A DNA stretch of 64,000 nucleotides from Blepharisma stoltei (lineage: Eukaryota; Ciliophora; Heterotrichea; Heterotrichida; Blepharismidae). A model generated the notes under the pieces. The model did no database searches and was not told the DNA's origin. It saw nothing but the letters and a program-made list of their open reading frames with translations. How positions within the stretch are numbered: the stretch's first letter is position 1; every line of letters starts with the position of its first letter. Both the position numbers and the translations under genes were made by a program. Of the stretch, positions 11,455-20,735 are shown piece after piece. Location: positions 372,001-436,000 of the forward strand of contig CAJZBQ010000003.1 in NCBI GenBank assembly GCA_914767885.1, given 5' to 3'.

Positions 11455-12227
11455 TCAAAAACTGTGAAATAGAATGCACATATCTTGAGTTAAATTTGAA
11501 TACTTATTCAAATCAATTAATTAATCAGGTAATCTTGATGATCTTAAATAAATCTGTTGCAAGATTGACAGTAGTAAAAAGAAAAAAATAATTAGACAAT
11601 TTTATGTTTACACATAGAAATAGTATCAGTAATAAGCAAATCTCCTATTTTAACTTCTATTAAAAATATGATAACTTTGAGAATAGTATAAATATAATTT
11701 TTATTTTAAAAAATATAGTTGTCGTTGCCACTTTGACTAGTAAGATTGGTAATTACCCTCAAGGTATTATTTCTCAGCGCTCTTAGTTGGTTCTCAAGCT
11801 ATAATTATTTATAAATTCAAATCATGATTTTAATAATGCAGAAATTCCTCTATAAATCAAGATTTTCTGAGTGCGATATAATGAATATAAAATATTTTTA
11901 AAGTTCACCATAATAAAAATGAGGATTTGGAGAAGAGACTTTGCAACCTTTTAAAATCTAAGGCTAACCGATGTGGTGACAACTAATGAAGATAGCCAGG
12001 GGAATCATTATGACAACGTTCTCTCCCCGCAAATAATAAGGTGTGGCAAGGCTCTAGAGAAGTTAGGCTAGCGAAGAGGGTGAACTCTTCGGTAGAGATT
12101 TAAACGCTAAGGTATATTTTATAGCTTACAACAGATGATATATATTTAATATATAAAGTCAATTCGATCAATAAAATCCAAATCCAAATGAATCTCTTCT
12201 TTTATGTTCTGGGTTATATAAAAATAA
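11455..12227. other. Intergenic region
   Basis: AT-rich, apart from the GC-richer island at about 11930-12115 listed separately. No reading frame or recognised promoter motif. Confidence 0.5.
11930..12115 (+). ncRNA. Possible structured RNA gene (or unrecognised repeat)
   Basis: A compact GC-richer island in AT-rich intergenic DNA, with a perfect hairpin CGAAGAG-GGTGAA-CTCTTCG at about 12073-12092. A T-rich run follows (ending TATATTTTATAG). It lacks the AAATGGCG head and tandem tail of the retroposons here. I could not match it to U1-U6, U3, RNase P or SRP RNA by eye. The strand is a guess from the T-run. Confidence 0.25.
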
Positions 12228-13577
12228 ATGCTATTATTTATCTTTTTATTTTGAATAGTCGAAAGTGAGTGAGTCGGCATTCTAGAATTTCACGTTGAAA
12301 AATTTCAAATTGATCATCTAGTCAGAATCTACAAACCAGTGATCTATATTTAGAACATTCCAGTATCAAGGGTTTCAGGCTATTTATGTCATCCTCCTGA
12401 TTATGACTGCCCATTAAAACCTATTATCCTGGTAGCAGCTGTTAACTCTTCAGCAACGCTAAATGAAGCGCTTTTACTTTCAAATTCCAAAAAAGCTAAA
12501 GCATTGGTTGTAATTACTGATATGCAGCTTGATAATTGGCCCAAAAATATTCTTGGCTTTAAACTGCCTACTGCAAATGGTCAGGTTCTCTTGAAAAAAT
12601 TATCTGATAACCCACATCAAGAACTTGCACACATTTCATATTTCTTTAAGTGTAATTAAGACTTAGACCATTGCGAAATATACAATCCTATTATTTACGA
12701 ATATATTGTTTTATCTATTGTCTGAGCACTTATTCTGGGTTTATGGCTATATAACAGTTATGTAAGAAATTTAAATTTTGCTGATATGAATCACAAATAT
12801 GCATCATTGATTTTGGCTTTTAAAACTATAGAATTGCTGTCATCTTTATTTTTTTGAAGCAGCTGTCCTTATAATCAAATAATTTCTCAATTATTTAGCT
12901 TGCTCAAAGATCAATGTAGAGCTCTATACGAAACCTCCTTGTTTGCTTATATAATGGCTCTCAGTAAAGGCTGACATCTCTCAATCAGTGCACCAAATAG
13001 AAATGAATTTAGCTATATCATTATGCTGACTGTCGTAATCTACGTTTTTGATTGCGCTCTTAACTTGATTGAATCTTCTATGTCTGTTTTTATTCTCAGT
13101 CTATTTTTAGTGATATTTTCGCATTCATTTTATTTTTCATTTAAAACTCTTAAAGTCTTGAAAAATCAATATGCAATTGTAAGGGAGTCAGGAGACTATA
13201 GGCTTTTTAGGGTGGTATCACAAAAAATCAAGCTTTTTCGGGCATTTGTAGGAATATTATCTTGATATGTCATTGGAGAACTCATTTTTCATGGAATGAT
13301 TTGATTTTATGAAATAGATGAGATTAATGATGAAGATAGGAATACAGAATTATGAATTGGGATTCATGAATCTCTTGAAATCATCACTTTTACATTTATT
13401 CTATATTTGCTTCGTGCTCGGTCAATGGGACCATATTTTTCTCTTACTATAAACCCAGAAAGCCATAGTAAAATGATCCCATTTTATGAAGCTTCAAGAA
13501 TGGCTCCAACAGAGAGGTCAATAGTTGCGATCCAGCTTCCAAGTGAAATCGTGCTAGGAAAACTTATAGTAACTTAA
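12228..13577 (+). CDS. Signal-peptide, lumenal-domain and seven-TM-type membrane protein (GOST/Lung-7TM-like?)
   Basis: 439 aa after removal of two 15-nt introns, 12339-12353 (GTGATCTATATTTAG) and 12652-12666 (GTAATTAAGACTTAG). The start MLLFIFLFWIVES is a signal peptide, with its Trp as TGA. The lumenal part (~30-150) contains CHPPDYDCPLKPIILVAAVNSS and KAKALVVITDMQ, like a protease-associated (PA) domain. About six to seven hydrophobic helices follow (YIVLSIVWALILGLWLY, MLTVVIYVFDCALNL, SVFILSLFLVIF and others). Layout and FKTIELLSSLFFW suggest the GOST or PA-TM families, but neither is certain. Several Trp are TGA. There is no IES in this gene. Confidence 0.7.
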
Positions 13578-13620
13578 ACTAGCTAATTTATACCATTTAT
13601 AGTTTGTATACTTATTAACA

Positions 13621-16085
13621 TTAGCTCATTTTAGCCTTTTTCCTTAGCCTGTTTTCCAAGTGATATCGAGGATCTGATTCTCCTTTGATCTGATAGTGTG
13701 ATTTCAGAGTAAACCACCAAATATATCCAAAGCCAAGAAAAGAATAAGCAGCAACCAGGGTTTCGAATAAATATGGGTATTGCTGAGGAGGCTCTATAAA
13801 TTCAAGTAAATGAATTATTAGCATCCCTAGGTATCAAAAGAAGTAAAATAATGATGTTGACGAAGATTCTAGGACACGCTTCTATGGAGCAGCTAGGACC
13901 CGTCTTGATGAAGCTGGCAGTGATCTCTCTGTTACTTTTTGAAGTAGGCCCTTTGGGTTTGGGGATACCGAAGAAGAAATTTTTGCATCTCTCCCGAAGG
14001 TTTTCCCTTTCACTTCCAGATGGGCTAGACAGGCTTTGCCTCCCACTTAGTCTTTTCTTATCGGGACTAACGGTTCACCGGCAGAGGTGACTCTAGTATA
14101 GGGAACTAATCTTTAGGTTAGGTGGTTTTAAGCCAGGTAGGCAGGCTCTGGTTTTGGCCTATAACACTTAACTTAACTTAGTTTATGTACCCAAAATCCC
14201 AAATTCATTCCTTTTCGGTCTTGGAAATAATTTAGTGTTTTAATTACATCTCCAGCCATTATGTAGAACACAATTGATAAGCAAAAATAAGGGGATTATA
14301 TTTATTGATCGGGACACTTTTATACTGTGTGATAGTTGCCCGAAAAAAATATAGCCGAAATTTTTTGATGGTGCTGAAGTTTAACAATTTTGGGGGTAAA
14401 TCCACACTATTAAAATATTTCGACCAGGCATTCCCCTGCAACCAAAAGTTCATATCAAATATTTTGCAACCAAAATAAGCAAATCTTAAGCCATCCTTGA
14501 TCATAAGCGGATACATGCTGAAGGTTGCTATTATCACATAAAATCGGAACAGCTCAGGTGTATCAATTATTGCTAAAAGGGTAAATGGTAGCAAAGGGAT
14601 CAGGATCGTTTTTTCGTGAACATGATAAGAAAATAAAAAGAACGATAGTGAGACTCCTGATAGCGCATATAAAAAGCTAAGGTTTAGCGGTTTCCGCTTG
14701 AATAAAAGGATTAAAAAGGGTAGAGATGCTATCATTGTAAGCAGTGCTGAAAACAATGCAAGCCAGCTAATAGGGAAAATATTTTTGTATTTTATAAAAA
14801 TCGAGGAAATGCACCAAAACGTTGCCACTTTGTCTTCAAAAATTCCTCTTTGGAATGGAAATAGTCTTGAAATTACTTGGAAAATGTCATTAACTGATCC
14901 AATCCAAGGAATTCAAAGAATGATCGTTGTTATAATCCCACAACCAGCAATGTTGGAGAGAGTTAAAATAATTTCAGCTATCATAATACCCCATCTTATA
15001 TTAGGCTGGAATCTCATGCTTTGGTGTTTAGCTCTTTTCCAAGCTTTAGCAATCCAAATACACAAAAACGGTAACACATAATAAAGCGCCATCTGTTTAA
15101 AGTTCAATGCAAGTGCAAGTAGTATTGCAGAAAGCCCAAGATAATCATAATAAACTAGAACAATAGCCCAAAGCGAAAATCCTAGCATAATACTATTGTA
15201 CTGAAAATGCCCATTATCAATCAATATAAGTGGGGGTGATAAGAACACAAGAATTATCACTGAATATTTCACACCCCCAGAAAGATATCGATAATACATT
15301 TTAAAAAACATAAAGATGGCTGGAACATAAACGAATAAATCTCCAAGTATCACACTTATCCTCATAAATAGTTTATGACTTGACGTCAAATACCCTCTGG
15401 ACTCTCCTAATACCATAGATTCCGGCTCAATTATAGAACTGATGGATCCAAAGAACCATGAATGCCATGCGGTTAGTGGAGGATAATCCAGTCCTCAATA
15501 CTCTAAATCATTTTCAGTTGAATTTTTATACCATTTGTCAGGCGATAAGTTCGTCGTGATTTCCATTCAGTGTCTTTGTGCTTCATAATCACCATATTTC
15601 GGATGATTATTATATCCAGAATGAGGTTGCGCGATCATTGCAACTTTTACTAATAAAGCCAGCAAAATGACGATGACAATACTTCATTTCCAATGGATTG
15701 AAAAAATCTCAGCTAAAAGTGACTTGCCTCGGGCTTTGTATGAGTGATGGGCATAATACACAAGTTTTTCGATGACTGAGGGCAAATTTATGACAGGGAT
15801 TCAGGATTCTCCTAGGACGTGCTCAAGAATGTTTTCGTCATCATAAAATTCGGTGAGTGAAGTGAGCTTATCAGAGACTGAAAGAGATACTTTGGGGGAT
15901 TGGAATGGATAGCGCTCTGGGAGATGGATAAAAAATTTCACTGGGTAGCTTTGGACTTCTGTAACTATTTCTAGGCTTCTGCTGGAGTCTGGGAATTCTA
16001 GTTTGTAGTTTGCAGGCTCGAGCTTTTTTAAGAGTTCTCTTTCCTTTTGAAGTCGTGTCTCATGAATGTCATTTCTATCTTCCAT
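13621..16085 (-). CDS. ALG6: ALG6-type dolichyl-P-glucose glucosyltransferase with N-terminal E2/RWD-like domain
   Basis: Rebuilt protein of 650 aa. Residues ~1-115 resemble a ubiquitin-conjugating-like or RWD fold (YPVKFFIHLPERYPFQSPKVSL; then GES-W-IPVINLPSVIEKL with TGA-Trp) but lack the E2 active Cys. The rest is ALG6: GDYEAQRH-W-MEIT, YWGLDYPPLTAWHSW, ESRGYLTSSHKLFMR, LIDNGHFQYNS, ALNFKQMALYY, RLFPFQRGIFEDKVATFWC, FLFSYHVHEKTILIPLLP. LFPF..RG.FEDKVA favours ALG6 over ALG8. The enzyme adds the first glucose to the lipid-linked N-glycan in the ER membrane. IESs at 13844-14227 and 14288-14415 lie in the C-terminal third. Excision gives DVIKTLNYFFWYLGMLI and WSKYFCLSIVFYIMAG. Confidence 0.9.
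13844..14227. mobile_element. TA-bounded IES in ALG6 carrying a SINE-like retroposon
   Basis: A 384 bp insert between TA 13844-13845 and TA 14228-14229. Most of it is a GC-richer element (~13850-14180) ending in a short tandem tail, CTTAACTTAACTTAG. About 45 bp of other AT-rich sequence lies between the tail and the IES end, so the retroposon may sit inside an older IES. Confidence 0.8.
14288..14415. other. Short TA-bounded IES in ALG6
   Basis: 128 bp between TA 14288-14289 and TA 14416-14417. Only removal between these two TAs keeps the frame (KYFCLSIVFYIMAGDVIK). The ends show a weak inverted repeat. Confidence 0.8.
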
Positions 16086-16189
16086 TTTATAAATTTACCA
16101 TTCTCGATAATGACGTATACTTTTAGCTGCTTACATTTTAAACATGGATTTAGAATTTAGTCGAATTTAACTTATATTATATATTAGAT

Positions 16190-16670
16190 CCCGCCAACCA
16201 TGTTAGCTTTTCATATCTCTTGCTTTGCTCTACACTCTTACTTGTTAGTCAGATTACACAGCCTGAAGGAATGTGGTGCTCTCGTCTGACGAGGGTTTGA
16301 ACTCGCTGGGTAAGTGCTTTGAAAATTCAAAAAGTAAATTGCTGGTCATGCTATCGGTCCGAACGAAACTTGTAGCCAGGGTGCAGCTCTTGGTATCGAG
16401 CTGGGAAATTGCCTGATTGGCCAAGTGGCATTCTCTGGTCTTTCTTGGCTATCCCTTTCCAACTTCGAAGTTCCATCGTCCTCAAGGTAAAACCTTCCCT
16501 AGATGTAAGCCTGGGGTGGTCAGCCTGACGTTACACTCCACAAGACAAATTAAAAACCCCTGTAGGACACACTCACTGCACACTGCTCTCCCTTTCACAA
16601 GATCCCCAGGCTCCCGCCCGGTTACAATGTTAAGAGGGCAGGCTAGTTCGCCACATCATTTTTAAGTGTG
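16190..16670 (+). mobile_element. SINE/LINE-like retroposon in intergenic DNA
   Basis: A GC-richer block between ALG6 and the next gene. It contains GTCTGACGAGGGTTTGAACTCGC, reminiscent of a tRNA B-box. The core GCTGGGAAATTGCCTGATTGGCC recurs in other copies (26085-26125, 48905-48945 reversed, 53555-53590, 57565-57600). Boundaries are approximate. Confidence 0.65.
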
Positions 16671-16811
16671 ATGACTTAGTCGAATCAGTTGTAGGAAAAG
16701 CAGATTAAGGTTGATTTTATTTATGATGTCAATTATAGATGCTAGTTTATAAATATAATAAATATCTAGGCTAATACTAAATTTTTTAAGTTTATTTTAT
16801 AATGTATTGCT

Positions 16812-18835
16812 ATGAGCAATAAAGAATTGGAGTGGTTTGATATTGAAACAAGATTAAGAAAAGTCGTGATGGAAATGCTTGAGCCAACTCTCCAAAAGCT
16901 GAGCAATGACAGAGAAGCTGTCGGAAAAGTCAAGCGAAAAATGACTAGAGCCAAAAAACGATTAGATTACGTTGAGTCACTTTTAGGCCTCGGATCCAAA
17001 AAATCTGGCTGAATGGAAGATGTAGAGAAAAAAATCCAAGATTCTGCTGTTGATTTTTACACTTTTAAATCAAGCTCAAGTCAGCAGATGAAAAATTTCA
17101 TTGATTTTACAGACACAACTCAGCTTAACTTTTCCAATATAAGAAGTACTATAGATGGAATCCAGCAAAGGCTTCTGGCTAAAGATATTGAAATCAGCAG
17201 TCTGCATGAGTCTTTAAACAACAATAAAAATGCAACGATGGACTATTTTGGTAACCTAAAAGAAGATTTAACGAAAACTTACAATGAAATGATGCAAGCG
17301 GCAAATAGTGCTGGGAAGATTGCAGACGAGTCTTTAAGAAAGTGCATCCAGGTAAGTACACGGCAAAGAGAAATAGAAACTTCAATTGAAAAAAACTTGG
17401 TTTTGATCAAAGATTTAGTGCATCAAATCAATAAAGTCAACCAAGAAAAAGCTACAATTTTAGATCTGCAAACAGAAACAAGCAACTTGCAAAAACTGCT
17501 GGATCAAATAAGTTTAAGATCAGGACTTATAGAAGTGAGTGTGACTGAGATTATATATTAGTTTACTATGAACAGCCCGCTAAAAAGCATTTTCTGGCTA
17601 ATAAAAAGTAGCTCTTGTGCTATTTATTGTAAACTAGTATACGATATTTTGACACATATTTGCCTATTGATATCCAGGTGTCCATTTCTGATAATCTTTA
17701 TTCATATTTAGACTCCCGCCAGCTTCGAAAATACTGGAGATTTGAAGATGAGCGTAGGAGATTCTTGCAAAACAAAACCACTGATTTCCAAAACTCATGC
17801 GATTTGCAAGCTCTCATGAAAAGATCTGTTGAGTACGGACATCGGGCAGAAAAGAGAGCAGATGACCTTAGAAATGAAATTATCCGGGGCAGAGGAGACC
17901 TAAAGCAGCTGAATTCACCTGCCCCTTCTTCTAGAGGATCATCTAATTTTAGAAATTACGATCAAAAGCCACAAACCCAAGACAGCCCCATAAGAAGACA
18001 AATTTCTATGATAGAAGAAGAGTCTGATGAGGAGATCGCCTTAACTCGTGGAGGCCTCAATGAATTGAAGAAAAGTATAGGCGAAATTGAAAAGTTAAAA
18101 GAAAAACTGATGGAAATAAAAGAAAAAGAATTTAAAGTCAGAGAAGATATGAGAGCTGGGGATGATCAAAATAAAATCTATCTAGACATTCTTCATAATT
18201 CTATTGAGGAGACAGAAAGGAAGAGAAAAGATGACAGGACTTTGTTTGATACTGAAATTGCAACGTTGAAAAATGAACTGGAGTCATCAGTTTCTAAAAA
18301 CCAAGCCTGAGATGTGACAATCAAAAATATGAGTGACTTGTCTGCTGCTTTGGTCGAGTTCGATTTGATTTCTCAGGCTTTGATGAGCCAAGATGAAGAA
18401 GATAAGGGATCTCCAAACACCACGCAAGCATCAAAAGACAACTTCCTCCAAATATTGCCTAATATAACAACTCCTAGGAGAAATAATGCGAATACTGCTG
18501 AAAATCCAAGCCAAAATAACTCGATTCAGTCATTGAAGATCAATAACTTACCATCAGGTGTGCCTGTTTTGAAATATAGAAATAAGATATATACGAGATC
18601 AGAGTTAATTGAAATTTTGGGTCATATAATTCATGATGCTTGAGACACAGCTTCACTTAAGCCTCCATATAACAATGAAAATAATCATGCTACAACTAAC
18701 TATGCTCCAAGTACAGCTATACCTAGAACAAGATCAAAGCATTTTAGAATGCCTTCCGGGTCGTCCCGGGCTAATGATTCATTTACTTCCAAAAGAAACT
18801 CAAAAAAGACTTTTCCTCATAGCTTTATTTTGTAA
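16812..18835 (+). CDS. Coiled-coil protein, function unknown
   Basis: Rebuilt protein of 645 aa. The start MSNKELEWFDIETRLRKVV is the first ATG after a T-rich stretch. Long predicted coiled coils (about residues 5-65, 80-240, 370-470) are separated by a short Ser/Pro-rich linker (APSSRGSSNFRN). The basic C-terminal tail contains SGVPVLKYRNKIYTRSELIEILGHIIHDA. TGA-Trp occurs at 17010-17012, 18308-18310 and 18641-18643. One 86 bp IES (17554-17639) separates SVTEII from RYFDTYLPIDIQVSI. The arrangement suits a cytoskeletal or basal-body scaffold, but I recognise no family. Confidence 0.75.
17554..17639. mobile_element. Short IES with inverted-repeat ends
   Basis: 86 bp; TA at 17554-17555 and 17640-17641. 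Its ends are inverted repeats (TATATTAGTTTACTATGAA against TATACTAGTTTACAATAAA). Excision gives TEIIRYFDTYLPID. Confidence 0.85.
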
Positions 18836-18921
18836 ATTATTTATGATATACTTTATGATTTCTATAGGTGATTTTTAAGCAATAATCATCGAAAATGCAC
18901 AATTAATATAATATTTATAAT

Positions 18922-19320
18922 CTATTTAACTCCTAGATTAATCATTAAATCGTCTTCGGAAGGTTCTTTATGGCTTTCTTCGTTGAAATATGCTTTCATT
19001 TTTTCAAGCTTAGAATTGTCAATTTTTGCTTTCATTTCTTTGACAATTTCTTTTTCGTCTTTAATTTCTGGCTTTGGTGCGGTTTTTTCTTCGTAATCAA
19101 GTACAACACTTTCAGTGTTTACAACTTCTTCACTAGGATTTATCATTTTATGCAATGAATCCAGTTCCCATTTGGCCACGCCTTTTCTTTCGCTCTCATC
19201 AAATATAAAGCTTTTATCTTCTTCTTCTTGTGAAGTGTTTATGTTCATTTCTCCAGGTCTTCTTGATGGGGCTTTACTTTTTTCATATTTTTCCCTTAAC
19301 TCGATGTCCGAATATTGCAT
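18922..19320 (-). CDS. Small acidic hypothetical protein
   Basis: 132 aa, uninterrupted, from MQYSDIELREKYEKSKAPSRRPGEMN to MINLGVK. Highly charged (Glu/Lys-rich), with no membrane segment or Cys; probably a largely helical or disordered soluble protein. Convergent with the preceding coiled-coil gene, with under 90 bp between stops. Not recognised. Confidence 0.65.
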   Translation of the reverse strand: MQYSDIELREKYEKSKAPSRRPGEMNINTSQEEEDKSFIFDESERKGVAKWELDSLHKMINPSEEVVNTESVVLDYEEKTAPKPEIKDEKEIVKEMKAKIDNSKLEKMKAYFNEESHKEPSEDDLMINLGVK

Positions 19321-19592
19321 GCTGATTTTTTTTAGGCTGATTATTATAAGATAGGATAATAGTAGTAAATTAGAGAAAATAATTTCAGCTTATCGAACAT
19401 ACTATAGAATTTACAGCACTATAATGTATAATTATAATTGCAATAATGAATCTCAAGCAAATTATATTAATTTTTAGTCAGTTATCGTTTTTATAAGAAA
19501 TTTTATGACTTAGATTTCAATATAATATTTTTGAAAAAGAATTACCCTTGGGGTTTTTTTGCTTATTAAAGGGAATGAGAATATGCTATTCT

Positions 19593-20390
19593 TCATAATA
19601 GAGTTAGCGGAATTTTTATCTTGAGTTTGCTTCTGAAATTTCCATAAAAATATACCTTGCCATCACCTGGAGGTTTTGTCCCAGGTGGGGCCGTAAAATT
19701 ATCAAATCCAAAGGATCCATCTCTTAATTGAGTCCCTGATTTTAGCATTGACCCAATTTTAGTATTTGAATTCTGAAGCGTCTTAAACAGGGTCTGCTTT
19801 ATTCTGTTGTATCCTGCAGAGCTGCACATATCAAATAGAGCCTTCATTTTGGCAACAGAGTCATTAATTAGCACTTCTTCATCAGTTTCAGCTACTAAAA
19901 TTCTAAGATTTTTCATGTATGAGACTGTCATATCCAATAATTCCTCTGGCCATTTTAAATTTATGAGCTTTGATTTATAGTTCATATAACTATCAGCAAT
20001 GAATATAAGCATTCTTATCAATTATTAGATATCCTATTTATTATAATAAAATAAGATAGCGATGCCAATAAAATGCCTATATTCATTATAGGCAAGTATA
20101 GTCATTATTTTGAACAATTTCTTCCAACCATTTGCTTTTGTTTTGAAAATTGATATACTTAATAGTTTTTTGAAGATTTCTTCGCATGCTCGTAAATTGT
20201 AAATTGGCTGAGGGGTCATCATCTCATTAATGAAATCGTTGGAATACAAATATTTAATTAAATCTCGCTTTAACTTTGATGATTTAGTTGAGTCGATATT
20301 TTGGACCTCTGTTTTATGGAGGAGGAAGTTTATCATTTCAGAGCCAAGGCCTATGATTAAAAAGGGCAAGGCAAGTTGAGTTTCGGACAT
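19593..20390 (-). CDS. OSCP1: OSCP1-like protein (organic solute carrier partner 1 family)
   Basis: The N-terminus LALPFLIIGLGSEMINFLLHK..VQNI..SKLKRDLI.YLYS..FINEMMTPQ matches the family's LPLLFINLGGEMLYILDQRLRAQNI pattern. The C-terminal part (MKALFDMCSSAGYNRIKQTL; PPGTKPPGDGKVYFYGN) also fits. OSCP1 proteins are linked to cilia (also called NOR1). The frame breaks at about 20034. A 36-bp TA-bounded removal (20016-20051) gives AILRMLIFIADSYMNY and a 253-aa protein, but this would be unusually short for an IES. No GT-AG intron fits. Confidence 0.8.
20016..20051. other. Tentative 36-bp TA-bounded IES in OSCP1 gene
   Basis: Contains in-frame TAG and TAA. Removing TA-to-TA is the only frame-keeping solution I found; it joins GIAIL to RMLIFIADS. 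Shorter than other inserts here. Confidence 0.4.
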
Positions 20391-20735
20391 TTTATGTATA
20401 AAAATCAGGATTTTGATGAAAATTTATTATGAAATTATTATTTTTACTACATTAAAATAATATTACTCCTTTCATTTTTCTTTATAATTTATTCAAATAT
20501 TAAACATATAATTTAATTGATAAATTTAATATTTCAAAATCCTATTTCCAAAAATCTAGCCAATTAGCTACGAATTAAAATTTAATAATTGATTATACAA
20601 AAGTATTATAAATTATAAAAAAGTCTGCTTGTCATCGAGGGCTAAATTTAAAAAAATGCACATTGGAAGTTAGCGTTTTGATGATATCATATAATTTTAC
20701 AGGTTTTTTATAATTATTGAATAAAAAAGATTTTA
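20391..20735. other. Intergenic, nothing recognised
   Basis: AT-rich gap between divergent genes (OSCP1-like on -, MGGCC gene on +); presumably contains both promoters. Confidence 0.5.

Noticed and set aside
13853..14180. Short proteins in the GC-richer repeat blocks (also 16417-16665, 25782-26352, 40064-40578, 42128-42331, 48895-49224)
   Set aside because: These frames lie within retroposon copies, are not conserved between copies, and do not resemble reverse transcriptase or endonuclease.
16280..16300. tRNA gene from the B-box-like GGGTTTGAACTCGC
   Set aside because: No A-box at a proper distance and no cloverleaf by eye. It fits a tRNA-derived SINE head better.
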